DNA of 64,000 nucleotides from RDYZ01 sp964518905 (GCA_964518905.1 CAZFJL010000013.1:21588-85587); one strand, 5' to 3'; positions 17,131 through 26,749 are shown, counted from the stretch's first letter. The notes: a model not told the origin generated them from the sequence alone. Made by a program: numbers and translations.

Positions 17131-17931
17131 ATGGCAATTGACTGGTTCACCTTCTTCGCGCAAATTATTAACTTTTTGGTGTTAATTTTTGTGCTGCAAC
17201 GTTGGCTCTATAAACCCATTATCAAGGCGATGCAACAGCGCGAAGATACAATTCGCGATAACCTCGATTCGGCATCACAACAACAGGAAAAAGCTCAAGA
17301 GGAGGTAGAACGCTATCAGGCCAAGCAACAAGAGTTAGAAGCGCATCGATTCGATTTATTAGCTCAAGCCAAGCTAGAAACGGAGCAAACTCGTCAGCAT
17401 CTGCAGGAAGAAATGCATGAGTCTGTGAAAATAGAGCGATCGCAATGGAAATCAATGCTTCAACGTCAGAAAGAGTCTTTTTTGCGCGAAGTTAGCCATC
17501 GCACCATGGAGCAATTACAAACAACTGCGCGGCGCGTGTTGGCGGATCTAGCTGAATCAGATCTGGAAACGCAAATGGCACGGGTATTTTTACGAAAATT
17601 GCAAAATCTGAATGAGTCAGAACGTACTGAACTTGTAAAAACTCTAAGCGTTTCCACCACAGATGTTATTCCCTTAAATTTAGTCAGTACATTCGAGCTA
17701 CCGCAGGATATTGGCGGGGAAATCTCGAAAATTTTGCAAACATACTTTGATGATTTGAGTAAAGATAATTCGAGCAAGTTAGAACTCAATTATGAAATTC
17801 AATCCAATCTCATTTGTGGCATTGAATTACGCGGTACTGGCTATAAACTCGCGTGGAGCATGGATGCATATTTAGATGCAATTTCCGAGAATTTAGTTAA
17901 AGTTTTTTCCGAAGAATCAGTCAAAGTTTAG
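17131..17931 (+). CDS. atpF: N-ATPase subunit b (with delta-like C-terminus)
   Basis: From ATG 17131 the protein has 266 residues. One N-terminal membrane helix (FFAQIINFLVLIFVLQRWLY) and KPIIKAMQQRE are followed by a long charged coiled coil to about residue 145. The C-terminal 100 residues end with a globular region (LICGIELRGTGYKLAWSMDA). No separate atpH (delta) gene is present in the operon. Long b subunits that include a delta-like stalk tip are standard in N-ATPases, and the C-terminal region here fits that role. Base usage is more AT-rich than flanking housekeeping genes. Confidence 0.88.
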   Translation: MAIDWFTFFAQIINFLVLIFVLQRWLYKPIIKAMQQREDTIRDNLDSASQQQEKAQEEVERYQAKQQELEAHRFDLLAQAKLETEQTRQHLQEEMHESVKIERSQWKSMLQRQKESFLREVSHRTMEQLQTTARRVLADLAESDLETQMARVFLRKLQNLNESERTELVKTLSVSTTDVIPLNLVSTFELPQDIGGEISKILQTYFDDLSKDNSSKLELNYEIQSNLICGIELRGTGYKLAWSMDAYLDAISENLVKVFSEESVKV

Positions 17932-17982
17932 AACTAACATTAACTAAACGCAGCCGAAGTCAAACTATTCGCTAGAGAAGTT

Positions 17983-19542
17983 ATGACCAATCAATCTGAA
18001 ATAGCTTTAGACAAATCCTTACAGATTATTTTGGAAGATACTTTTGCGACTTATGCAGAAGTTGTTGATCGCCATCCATCACAACTGCGATCGCAAGAGA
18101 TTGGCATCATTCAATCCATCGGTAAAGGCATTGCCAGAGTTGTCGGTTTACCCCATGTGCAAGCAGAAGAAATCGTGCGATTTACTGGCGGCAGTTTGGG
18201 CATGGTATTTAACCTCGACCCCGAAGAAGTGGGCGTAATTTTACTGGATTCTAACGATACGCTTCAGTCAGGAACGGAAGTACGGCGCACAGGAAAAGTT
18301 CTCGATGTTCCTGTTGGCGAAACGTTGCTGGGTCGAGTCGTCGATCCCCTCGGTCGTCCCCTCGATGGTAAAGGTTTAATCCGCACGTCCCAACGTCGTC
18401 CCGCCGAACGTGAGGCTCCAGCGATTATGGATCGCGCTCCCGTTAATGTGCCTTTGCAAACCGGAATTAAAGCGATCGATGCCTTGATTCCGATTGGGCG
18501 CGGCCAGAGAGAATTGATTTTAGGCGATCGCCAAACGGGTAAAAGCGGCACCGCTCTCGATACGATCATCAACCAAAAAGACAAAAATATTCTCTGCATT
18601 TACTGTGCGATCGGGCAGCGCAGTGCCGCCGTTGCCAAACTAATCGCCGACCTCCACGAACATGGCGCAATGGCATACACCACCGTCGTTATGGCCGCAG
18701 GAGAAGAACCCCCAGGATTGCGGTATGTTGCTCCCTACACGGCGACGGCGATGGCTGAATATTTTATGGAACAAGGGCGCGACGTGTTGATTGTCTACGA
18801 TGACCTGACGAACCATGCCCGTGCCTATCGCGAGCTATCCCTGCTCATGCGCCGTCCCCCAGGGCGAGAGGCTTACCCAGGGGACATTTTTTACATTCAT
18901 TCGCGTTTATTGGAACGCTCGACCCATCTCAATGACGAGCATGGCGGCGGCTCCCTAACTTCATTACCAATTCTGCAAACTGAAGCCCAAAATATCGCGG
19001 CTTATATTCCCACAAATCTGATTTCGATTACCGATGGACAAATTTATCTGTCGCCAATTCTGTTTCAAAAGGGTGTTTTACCTGCGATCGAAGTTGGTAA
19101 GTCTGTGTCACGGGTTGGCGGCAAAACTCAACTTTCTGCCTATCGTGCTGTCGCCGGAGATTTGCGGCTATCCTATTCACAATTTGAAGAACTAGAATCT
19201 TTTGCGCGGTTTGGTACGCGCCTAGAAGAATCAACGCGGCTCACCTTAGAACGGGGTCGCAAAGTGCGCGAAATTCTCAAGCAAAAGCAATATACACCTA
19301 TGCCAGCGGCTGTCCAAATCGCGGTATTGCTTTCAGTTACGGCGGGTTTACTCGATCGCGTGCCAATCGCCAAAATTGCGATCGCCGAACAAGCGATCGC
19401 CGCCGCCATCCCTAGCCAATTAGCCGAACTATGTTTGCAAATTGAAAAGGGTGATGTCTTAAAAGATGAGGATCGCGACGCTTTACTGAATGTGGCAAAA
19501 ACAGCGATCGCCAAGGTTCTCGATCAGGCGTTGGGGGAATAA
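17983..19542 (+). CDS. atpA: N-ATPase F1 subunit alpha
   Basis: The 519-residue protein has the nucleotide-binding P-loop GDRQTGKSGTALD and the alpha signature KAIDALIPIGRGQRELI. It also has PPGLRYVAPYTATAMAEYFM, VYDDLTNHARAYRELSLLMR and YIPTNLISITDGQIYL. Alpha subunits bind nucleotide non-catalytically in the F1 head. Length and motifs are complete. It lies 51 bases after atpF. This is a second F-ATPase set, because the photosynthetic H+-ATP synthase operon of cyanobacteria (atp1-H-G-F-D-A-C) has a different order and is not in the window. Confidence 0.96.
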   Translation: MTNQSEIALDKSLQIILEDTFATYAEVVDRHPSQLRSQEIGIIQSIGKGIARVVGLPHVQAEEIVRFTGGSLGMVFNLDPEEVGVILLDSNDTLQSGTEVRRTGKVLDVPVGETLLGRVVDPLGRPLDGKGLIRTSQRRPAEREAPAIMDRAPVNVPLQTGIKAIDALIPIGRGQRELILGDRQTGKSGTALDTIINQKDKNILCIYCAIGQRSAAVAKLIADLHEHGAMAYTTVVMAAGEEPPGLRYVAPYTATAMAEYFMEQGRDVLIVYDDLTNHARAYRELSLLMRRPPGREAYPGDIFYIHSRLLERSTHLNDEHGGGSLTSLPILQTEAQNIAAYIPTNLISITDGQIYLSPILFQKGVLPAIEVGKSVSRVGGKTQLSAYRAVAGDLRLSYSQFEELESFARFGTRLEESTRLTLERGRKVREILKQKQYTPMPAAVQIAVLLSVTAGLLDRVPIAKIAIAEQAIAAAIPSQLAELCLQIEKGDVLKDEDRDALLNVAKTAIAKVLDQALGE

Positions 19543-19544
19543 TT

Positions 19545-20447
19545 ATGGCATCCCTTGAATCTCTACAACGTCAAATTCGTACTGCTGAAGAATTAAAGGC
19601 GATCGTCAATATGATGAAAGTCCTCGCGGCGGTGAACATCAATCAATACGAACATGCCGTAACTTCCCTGTCCGAATATACCCGTACTATCAAAATGGGG
19701 TTGCACGTTGTTCTCAAATCTACCCATCTAAATAACAATCTTCCTAAAGTTGATCCACACTCACTTTTGACAAATTCTATCGGTCGGTGTGGTGTGTTGA
19801 TCATTGGTTCTGAACAAGGGATGTGTGGGCAGTTTAACGAACAGATTAGCCGCTATGCAATCGCTGAAATAGAAAAACTCCAAATCGCCCCCGAACAGTT
19901 AGCCATTTTTGTCATTGGATCGCGAATTATTCCTCATTTAGAAAATGAAGATTATCAGATCGAGCAGAACTTTATGATGCCCAGTTCTTTGTCGGGAATC
20001 ACGCCCATGGTGCAAGAAATGTTACTGCATATTGCCGCATGGCGTGATCACCAGAAAATTACAAAAATCATCTTGTTCTACAACAATTTACATTCCAATA
20101 CAGCTTACAAACCATCGCAGCATTTACTGTTACCGCTCGATCGCGCCTGGTTGCAACAAATCGAACAACAAAAATGGCGATCGCGAACTATCCCAATGTT
20201 TACGATGCCCAGTGATATTTTAATCTCTTCTCTGTTACGACAATATTTCTTTATCTCGCTCTATCGTGCTTTTGGTGAATCCCTTGCTAGTGAAAATGCT
20301 AGCCGTCTTACCTCAATGCAAGTTGCAGAAAAGAACATCGAAGAACGGCTCAATGAGTTTAAGGGTGAGTTTCGACAGAAGCGGCAATCGGCAATTACAG
20401 GTGAATTATTAGAAATAATTTCAGGCTTTGAGTTAAGTCAAGGCTAG
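19545..20447 (+). CDS. atpG: N-ATPase F1 subunit gamma
   Basis: The 300-residue protein starts ASLESLQRQIRTAEELKAIV with MMKVLAAVNINQYE, the N-terminal helix of the gamma rotor shaft. It ends with NIEERLNEFKGEFRQKRQSA and ITGELLEIISGFE, the C-terminal helix. The middle carries LIIGSEQGMCGQFNEQISRY. It lacks the photosynthetic regulatory insert with its redox cysteines, as expected of an N-ATPase. It begins two bases after atpA. It is normally the last gene of such operons, but here atpD follows it. Confidence 0.93.
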   Translation: MASLESLQRQIRTAEELKAIVNMMKVLAAVNINQYEHAVTSLSEYTRTIKMGLHVVLKSTHLNNNLPKVDPHSLLTNSIGRCGVLIIGSEQGMCGQFNEQISRYAIAEIEKLQIAPEQLAIFVIGSRIIPHLENEDYQIEQNFMMPSSLSGITPMVQEMLLHIAAWRDHQKITKIILFYNNLHSNTAYKPSQHLLLPLDRAWLQQIEQQKWRSRTIPMFTMPSDILISSLLRQYFFISLYRAFGESLASENASRLTSMQVAEKNIEERLNEFKGEFRQKRQSAITGELLEIISGFELSQG

Positions 20448-20519
20448 TCCCTCAAATATTTCAAAAGTCAAAAGTTTTAAAAGCTAAAAGTAAGAATTTA
20501 TCTAAATAAATATAATCAA

Positions 20520-21962
20520 ATGAATAACAATCAAAGTATTCAATCAAATCACCGCTCAAATCATTCCTCAGAGCAAAATATTGGTTCTGTTATTTCGGTG
20601 CGGAGCAGCATCGTTGATGTCCATTTCCCCAAACATTTGCCGGATCTCTATAACAGGTTAGAAACAGGAAAAAATGGAGAAATCGCGATCGAAGTTGTTT
20701 CGCATCTTAACGAACAGGTTGCACGAGGCGTTGCCCTTGCACCCACATCAGGTTTAGCACGCGGCGAAGTGGTCATTGATACTCAGAAGCCCTTACAAGT
20801 CCCTGTTAGCGAGCAATTGTTAGGGAGAATGTTAAACCTATTTGGCGAGGCGATCGATGGCAAAGAACCCATTTCAGGTGGAGAATTGCGCTCCATTCAT
20901 GCCACCCCGATCGCCATGGCCGAGCGCGTCACCAAAGACGATATCCTCAAAACTGGACTGAAAGCGATCGACCTGCTTGCTCCTTTAGAACGTGGCGGAA
21001 AAACGGGTTTACTCGGTGGTGCGGGTGTCGGCAAAACCGTACTCATTACCGAAATGATTCATAACATGGTCAAGGAATACCAAGGGGTGAGCTTGTTTTG
21101 TGGCATTGGTGAACGCTGTCGAGAAGCCCTTGATCTGTATGAAGAGATGGACGCAACAGGGGTTCTTGATAATACAGTTTTAGTGTTTGGCCAGATGAAT
21201 GAACCGCCTGGGGCGAGATTTCGGGTCGGTCATGCTGCTTTGACGATCGCCGAATATTTTCGCGATCACACCCAACAGGATGTCCTACTACTCATTGATA
21301 ATATTTTTCGCTTTATCCAAGCAGGCGCCGAAGTATCGGGACTGATGGGACAGTTGCCTTCACGGGTCGGCTATCAACCCACTCTTGCCACGGAACTCGC
21401 CGAGCTAGAAGAGCGAATTTGTAACACTTCCTCCGGTGCAATTACGTCCATTCAAGCGATTTATGTTCCTGCCGATGACTTCACCGATCCTTCCGCAGTC
21501 CATGTTTTCGCCCATTTATCCGCTTCCATTGTATTATCACGAAAACGAGCCAGCGAAGGATTTTATCCCGCCGTCGATTTGTTGCAATCTAACTCCAAAA
21601 TGTTAATGCCGCATATCGTTGGCGATCGCCATTATCGAGTTGCCCAAGCTGTCCGCCAAACCATTGCTAACTATGAAGAACTAAAAGATATTATTGCCAT
21701 GTTGGGGTTAGAAGAACTATCCCCCAGTGATCGCAAAGTCGTTTATCGAGCGCGACGTTTAGAGCGTTTTCTCACCCAGCCCTTTTTCTCAACCACGCAA
21801 TTTACGGGCTTGGCGGGCAAAGTTGTGAAACTAGAAGATACGATCGCTGGTTGCGATCGTATTCTTAATGACGAGTTTTCCGATACGCCAGAAAAATCGC
21901 TCTACATGATTGGCACAATTGACGAAGTGGTAAAACTGGATAAGGAGAGCAAAAAATCATGA
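20520..21962 (+). CDS. atpD: N-ATPase F1 subunit beta
   Basis: The 480-residue catalytic subunit has the P-loop GGAGVGKTVLITEMI with its Lys and Thr, GIGERCREALDLYEEM, Walker B DVLLLIDNIFRFIQAGAEVS and the DELSEED-region-like LGLEELSPSDRKVVYRARR. It is complete. The start (MNNNQSIQSNHRSNHSSEQ) gives a short polar tail before IGSVISVRSSIVDVHFP. A 72-base AT-rich spacer separates it from atpG, the largest gap within the operon and the junction of the gene-order permutation. Confidence 0.96.
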   Translation: MNNNQSIQSNHRSNHSSEQNIGSVISVRSSIVDVHFPKHLPDLYNRLETGKNGEIAIEVVSHLNEQVARGVALAPTSGLARGEVVIDTQKPLQVPVSEQLLGRMLNLFGEAIDGKEPISGGELRSIHATPIAMAERVTKDDILKTGLKAIDLLAPLERGGKTGLLGGAGVGKTVLITEMIHNMVKEYQGVSLFCGIGERCREALDLYEEMDATGVLDNTVLVFGQMNEPPGARFRVGHAALTIAEYFRDHTQQDVLLLIDNIFRFIQAGAEVSGLMGQLPSRVGYQPTLATELAELEERICNTSSGAITSIQAIYVPADDFTDPSAVHVFAHLSASIVLSRKRASEGFYPAVDLLQSNSKMLMPHIVGDRHYRVAQAVRQTIANYEELKDIIAMLGLEELSPSDRKVVYRARRLERFLTQPFFSTTQFTGLAGKVVKLEDTIAGCDRILNDEFSDTPEKSLYMIGTIDEVVKLDKESKKS

Positions 21963-22369
21963 ACTCCCCAACTTCAGTCATGCATCTCCAAGTGGTTTTG
22001 CCCACCAAAATTTTGCTGGAACTCGATGTGCTGAAAGTAAATGCCGAAGCTGAAAATGGAATGTTTTGCTTATTGCCGCATCATTTAGATTTTGTCGCGA
22101 CCCTTGCACCAAGTTTACTCTCTGTGATCTCATCTGAAGACGAAGAAACATTTTTAGCGATCGATCAAGGAATTTTAGTCAAACAGGGCGATCGCGTCAT
22201 CGTCGCGACTCAACATGCTGTCCAAGATGGTGATTTGGGAATGTTGAAACAGACCATTGAGCAACAGTTTCACTTAATTGATGAACGCGAAAAAATAGCT
22301 CGTTCAGTTCTAGCCAAATTGGAAATAAGTACAATTAAAGGCTTTATCGAGTTAGGTGAATCGATATGA
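21959..22369 (+). CDS. atpC: N-ATPase F1 subunit epsilon
   Basis: This 136-residue protein has the epsilon beta-sandwich pattern (MHLQVVLPTKILLELDVLKV; ENGMFCLLPHHLDFVATLAP; AIDQGILVKQGDRVIVATQH). A C-terminal helical hairpin follows. Its ATG overlaps the atpD stop (ATGA), indicating translational coupling. Epsilon sits on the central stalk and can inhibit ATP hydrolysis. Confidence 0.92.
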   Translation: MNSPTSVMHLQVVLPTKILLELDVLKVNAEAENGMFCLLPHHLDFVATLAPSLLSVISSEDEETFLAIDQGILVKQGDRVIVATQHAVQDGDLGMLKQTIEQQFHLIDEREKIARSVLAKLEISTIKGFIELGESI

Positions 22370-22752
22370 ATAACCCTGATCCGAAATCTCATGAAATGCA
22401 ATCTGAAGTGCGATCACCGACCTCAGACTTTAGCAAGGCGATCGGTCGTAAAGAACAGCGCAAAATCCATGCGCTTGAAACGGAGCCTTACGGTGGAGTT
22501 TGGTTTGGTTTGGGCTTTACAGGTTTAGTCGGTTGGTCAACTGTTGCGCCGACTATGCTAGGAATGGCACTAGGTATCTGGATTGATCGCCAGTTTCCCA
22601 GTCAGTTCTCATGGACATTATCCCTGATGTTGGCAGGGTTAACCCTGGGTTGCTTTGTTGCCTGGGAATGGGTTACACGGGAACAGGAACGCATCGCAAA
22701 ATCACAACGTCCCGATGATGATTCGCCAGTCTCAGAAGATCCTCCAAATTAG
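22366..22752 (+). CDS. atpQ: N-ATPase AtpQ (AtpI/AtpZ-like gene 1 protein)
   Basis: The 128-residue protein has two hydrophobic helices (GFTGLVGWSTVAPTMLGMAL and WTLSLMLAGLTLGCFVAWEW). Between them is GIWIDRQFPSQ, with charged N- and C-terminal tails, the AtpZ/gene 1 pattern. AtpQ lies between atpC and atpR in canonical N-ATPase operons and is thought to assist ion or Mg2+ handling and rotor assembly. Here it overlaps atpC by four bases (ATGA) and ends the operon, followed by a terminator. Confidence 0.82.
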   Translation: MNNPDPKSHEMQSEVRSPTSDFSKAIGRKEQRKIHALETEPYGGVWFGLGFTGLVGWSTVAPTMLGMALGIWIDRQFPSQFSWTLSLMLAGLTLGCFVAWEWVTREQERIAKSQRPDDDSPVSEDPPN

Positions 22753-22766
22753 GAGAAGAGAGTATT

Positions 22767-22791
22767 GGCGGCGCTTTGTGCTGCCTTTTTT
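22767..22791 (+). terminator. Rho-independent terminator of the N-ATPase operon
   Basis: GGCGGC (22767-22772), a loop GCTTTGT and GCTGCC (22780-22785), followed by T6, about 15 bases after the atpQ stop. One G-U pair in the stem. Confidence 0.75.
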
Positions 22792-22925
22792 CTGTTTTTA
22801 GCAATAGTTTATCTTTTGCGATCAACCCTATATCCTGTATATTGTGAGACCTCTTTTCAATCACAGTGCGAATTTATCTACAGTTCCTTGTACAGTAATA
22901 AAAACTAGAATTTAAAGTTATAAAA

Positions 22926-24482
22926 ATGATTGAATCAGGACTAAAAGATGTTGCAATAGCCGAAAATTTAAAGCAATTCTTGCTAGTGCTTTTGGTTTCT
23001 TTAAGTGTAGCAACTTTGCCGCAAGTTTTTAGTTGGTTTCGCCGAATCCCCTATACATTATTGTTAGTGATTGTCGGACTAGCACTAGCTTTCGCAGACG
23101 TGCGATTAATTAATCTTTCTCCCCAATTAATTCTATTAATTTTCTTACCTCCTTTACTATTTGAAGCTGCTTGGAATTTGAACTGGTCAAGGTTAAAGCA
23201 GGACTTAGTTCCCATTAGTCTCTACGCCGTTTTTGGGGTAGTCATTGCGATCACGGGAATTGCAATCAGCCTTAATCAATTTGCCCAGATTGCTTTGCCA
23301 ACAGCCTTACTTATTGGTGCTAGTCTATCAGCGACCGACCCTGTATCCGTGACGGCGCTATTTCGAGAGTTAGGGGTAGGCAAGCGCCTAACGACCTTGA
23401 TGGAAGGCGAAAGCTTGTTTAATGATGGTATGGCTGTAGTTGCCTTTGGCTTTTTAATTGCCTTTTCTCAAGGAACTGCCAACTTGACATTTCAAGCTGT
23501 CATCACTCAATTTTTACTAGTTGTAGGGATTGGGCTGGGAACTGGGGGCTTGATTGGCTTTGGTGTTTCCTATTTGACCCAGCGTTTTGATCTTCCGTTA
23601 GTAGAGCAGTCTCTAACTCTGGTGGTCGCTTATGGAACTTACTTGATTACAGAAGAATTGGGCGGCTCCGGCGTAATTGCAGTAGTTCTTACAGGGTTAA
23701 TTTTAGGGAATTTTGGTTCTCTAATTGGCATGAATCCTCGTACCAGAGTTATTGTCAGTGAGTTTTGGGAGTTCTTAGCCTTTTTCGTGAATTCTATTGT
23801 TTTCCTCTTAATTGGCGATCAGATTCGCTTTGAAATTTTAGGCGAAAATATTAACGCGATCGCCGTGACCATTGCCGCAGTAATCGGCACAAGAGCGATC
23901 GCTATTTATGGTTTAGGTGGACTGAGCAATTACTTCGCGAAGTCAGACATTCCCGTCGCCGATCAAACAATACTTTGGTGGGGAGGTCTGCGGGGCGCAG
24001 TTTCCATCGCCCTAGCATTGAGCGTGCCTGAAAGCTTTGAGGGGCGAGAATTGGTGATTGCGGCAGTCTTTGGGACGGTGCTATTTACCTTGCTCGCTCA
24101 AGGATTGACCATTCAGCCTGTCCTGCAAAAGCTGAACCTACTTCAAGCGCAACCGATGCGTCAAAGATATCTAGAAATTATGGCGCGTCAAGCTGCTCTC
24201 AATCGAGTTTTACAACGATTGACCGAAATAGAACAACATCCCAGTGTTGGGACTGAGTTCTATAACTATCAAGTGTCTTTAGTTAAAGATGGATTAAGCC
24301 AACTACAAGAAGAAATCGTTCAGCTTCAAAATGAATATCCCGATTTAATTACCTTTATTACCGACCAATTACGCGAAGAACTATTAGCGATCGAGGCTGA
24401 CACCTATGCCGAGTTCGTGCGCACAGGTCGATTAAATCAAGAACTCTCTCTCTTCTTAGATGATGAAACAGCTAAGTCTTAA
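22926..24482 (+). CDS. CPA1 Na+/H+ antiporter, NhaP-like
   Basis: The 518-residue protein has about 12 transmembrane helices and a cytoplasmic tail of some 110 charged residues. The ion-binding helix carries ATDPVSVTALFRELGVG and the following segment GESLFNDGMAVVAFGF, the ND-type signature of CPA1 exchangers. GGLRGAVSIALALSVP is the conserved arginine-containing helix near residue 350. Such antiporters exchange cytoplasmic Na+ for H+ and support salt and alkali tolerance in cyanobacteria. It follows the N-ATPase operon after a terminator on the same strand, so it is likely functionally linked but separately transcribed. Confidence 0.93.
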   Translation: MIESGLKDVAIAENLKQFLLVLLVSLSVATLPQVFSWFRRIPYTLLLVIVGLALAFADVRLINLSPQLILLIFLPPLLFEAAWNLNWSRLKQDLVPISLYAVFGVVIAITGIAISLNQFAQIALPTALLIGASLSATDPVSVTALFRELGVGKRLTTLMEGESLFNDGMAVVAFGFLIAFSQGTANLTFQAVITQFLLVVGIGLGTGGLIGFGVSYLTQRFDLPLVEQSLTLVVAYGTYLITEELGGSGVIAVVLTGLILGNFGSLIGMNPRTRVIVSEFWEFLAFFVNSIVFLLIGDQIRFEILGENINAIAVTIAAVIGTRAIAIYGLGGLSNYFAKSDIPVADQTILWWGGLRGAVSIALALSVPESFEGRELVIAAVFGTVLFTLLAQGLTIQPVLQKLNLLQAQPMRQRYLEIMARQAALNRVLQRLTEIEQHPSVGTEFYNYQVSLVKDGLSQLQEEIVQLQNEYPDLITFITDQLREELLAIEADTYAEFVRTGRLNQELSLFLDDETAKS

Positions 24483-24779
24483 TTTTTTATCGTAAATGGG
24501 GAGAAAAAGACTATAGCGGTTTTAGCAATCATGAGTGACACTCACACAGGCTGAAATCCTTGTCTGTTCGTGATTTTAGGTGTATCGTACAGAAAGTAAA
24601 ATAGCTATATTGATACAGCATAACTATTCGTCAATTCCGACTTCGAGCCATAATTAAACCATTCCAGAGAAAAAAGGGATAGGCAGATCTTTCGTAATAG
24701 AAGTGACATATATCACCGTACATTTACGAGATAATCCAAAGGCATACTTTACAGACTTCGTGTACCGCGAATATTAGTC

Positions 24780-25748
24780 ATGTCTTTGAGTGATATCAAA
24801 ACGGGTCACAGCCGAGGAACGAAAGCGACTCAAATCCTTTCTGCTCAAGAGCTGGGCGTTTTTAACGAGAAATCTAATCTCAAAGGTTTTTTGCAGTTGG
24901 CGGCGCATCTTGCGGTGATGGCGGTTAGTGGCTATGTGTGGGCGGTGAGTCTGCCTCAGTTCGCCGATCGCCTATACATTGCGTTGCCAGCACTGGTGAT
25001 CTACGGCTTTAGTTTCGCAATTATGTTTGCACCGCTGCATGAATGCTCTCACCGGACAGCTTTTGCGAATAATCAAATTAATGATGCGGTGGCTTGGCTG
25101 GCGGGACTTTTTTCGTTTTATAACAGCACGTTTTACCGGCTCTATCACAAGTGGCATCACCGCTACACGCAGCTTCCCGATAAAGACCCAGAACTGAGCG
25201 ATCGCAAACCGACAAATCTTCGTGAATATCTGATTGAACTAAGCGGAATGACTTGGTGGCTTGGTAAATTTCGCGGGCATTTTCGGGCGGCAACTGGCAA
25301 CTTAGATGACTGTCCGTTTATTCCTAAAGGCTCTCGCACCGCAGTGATTCGCTCGACTCGGTTACAACTCTTGGTCTATGGGATGGCGATCGGTATTTCG
25401 GTTTATGCTCAAGAGCCTTGGTTTTTGTTGTATTGGATGTTGCCCCTTGTCGTAGGTCAGCCTTTGTTACGCCTGATTATGTTGGCAGAGCATACCGATC
25501 GTCCGAATACTGACAACATGCTCACCAATACCCGCACGACTCTAACCCTTGCGCCGCTGCGTTTCATGCTGTGGAATATGTCCTTCCATGCTGAACATCA
25601 TCTCTATGCTTCCATTCCTTTTCATCGGCTAGCCGCCGCCCATGAAAAATTGGGTTCGCATTTTGATTGTGTGGAAAATGGCTACCTCCAGGTTCATCGC
25701 AAAATTGTTGCGAATTTCGGTGAAAATCCTAAAAAATCAGCGGCATGA
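24780..25748 (+). CDS. membrane fatty-acid-desaturase-superfamily oxygenase
   Basis: The 322-residue integral membrane protein has the three His boxes of the di-iron desaturase superfamily: HECSH at 87-91, HKWHH at 123-127 and HAEHH near residue 270. The last is followed by LYASIPFHRL. It also has AEHTDRPNTDNMLTNTRTT before the third box, which suggests a sphingolipid-desaturase or hydroxylase-like branch rather than acyl-lipid DesA/DesB. The substrate cannot be read from the sequence. Its stop overlaps the start of the next gene (ATGA), so the two are translationally coupled. Confidence 0.82.
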   Translation: MSLSDIKTGHSRGTKATQILSAQELGVFNEKSNLKGFLQLAAHLAVMAVSGYVWAVSLPQFADRLYIALPALVIYGFSFAIMFAPLHECSHRTAFANNQINDAVAWLAGLFSFYNSTFYRLYHKWHHRYTQLPDKDPELSDRKPTNLREYLIELSGMTWWLGKFRGHFRAATGNLDDCPFIPKGSRTAVIRSTRLQLLVYGMAIGISVYAQEPWFLLYWMLPLVVGQPLLRLIMLAEHTDRPNTDNMLTNTRTTLTLAPLRFMLWNMSFHAEHHLYASIPFHRLAAAHEKLGSHFDCVENGYLQVHRKIVANFGENPKKSAA

Positions 25749-26749
25749 AGACGTTCTCGATCGAAAAATTTGAGCTGCAATGTGGTGCGGTTTTGCCTGA
25801 AGCTCAACTGGTGTATCAAACCTATGGAGAATTACGGAACGATCGCCAAAATGTAATCCTCTATCCCACCTCCTACGGCGCACAACACACCGATATTGAA
25901 TGGTTGATTCGCGCTGATGGCATCCTCGATCCAACTCAATGGTTCATCATTATTCCCAATATGTTTGGCAATGGGCTGTCGAGTTCTCCGAGTAATTGTG
26001 AGGCTTGCGGGTTAGCGGAACAGGGTTTTTGGTTTACCCATCTGGATAACGTCACCGCTCAGGAAAAATTATTGCGCGAAGTGTTTGGAATTGAGCAACT
26101 CGCCCTCGTTTACGGTTGGTCGATGGGAGCGCAACAGGCGTATCACTGGGGGGCAATGTATGGCGATCGTGTCGAACGAATTGCGGCGATTTGTGGGACG
26201 GCGAAAACCACGGAACATAATCGTATTTTTCTCGAAAGTTTGCGGTTTGCTCTAACGAGTGATCCCACATGGAATGGTCGTGAATTTGAAGGAATTCCCG
26301 ATCGTGGCTTCCGGACGTTCGCCAGAATCTACGCGAGTTGGGCGGCATCCCAAGCCTATTATCGCGAGGGTTTGTACTACCAGTTTGGCTATGAATCTCT
26401 AGACGATTATCTGGTGCGCGGCTGGGAAGCGGGCTACCGCAAGCGCGATCCGCGTAATTTAATGGCAATGATTGATACTTGGCTGTGCTGCGATGTGAGT
26501 GATAATCCCATGTATCAAAACGACTATGCCCTTGCGCTGCAAGCGATTCAAGCCAAAACCTTGGTGATGCCCAGCACAACCGATCTCTATTTCACGCCTG
26601 AGGACTGTGCGCGGGAGGCCGCAATGATTCCCCAGGCTGAATATCGCCCAATTCCTTCGATTTGGGGACATCGTGCGGGCAATCCTTACCAAAATCCAGA
26701 GGATGAACAATTCATTCGCCAAGCGGTCAAGGAACTTCTCGAACCCTAA
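25745..26749 (+). CDS. alpha/beta hydrolase, homoserine O-acetyltransferase (MetX)-like
   Basis: The 334-residue protein has the MetX-type fold start LVYQTYGELRNDRQNVILYP, nucleophile elbow GWSMGAQQAYHWG (Ser126), an Asp in STTDLYFTP and a His in IWGHRAGNPYQ. True MetX has a nucleophile region with GGSMGG, which is altered here to GWSMG. I therefore call it MetX-like with unknown acyl substrate. It lies in a cluster with a desaturase and a GlnT-like ligase on either side, which suggests a pathway other than methionine synthesis. Confidence 0.8.
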   Translation: MKTFSIEKFELQCGAVLPEAQLVYQTYGELRNDRQNVILYPTSYGAQHTDIEWLIRADGILDPTQWFIIIPNMFGNGLSSSPSNCEACGLAEQGFWFTHLDNVTAQEKLLREVFGIEQLALVYGWSMGAQQAYHWGAMYGDRVERIAAICGTAKTTEHNRIFLESLRFALTSDPTWNGREFEGIPDRGFRTFARIYASWAASQAYYREGLYYQFGYESLDDYLVRGWEAGYRKRDPRNLMAMIDTWLCCDVSDNPMYQNDYALALQAIQAKTLVMPSTTDLYFTPEDCAREAAMIPQAEYRPIPSIWGHRAGNPYQNPEDEQFIRQAVKELLEP

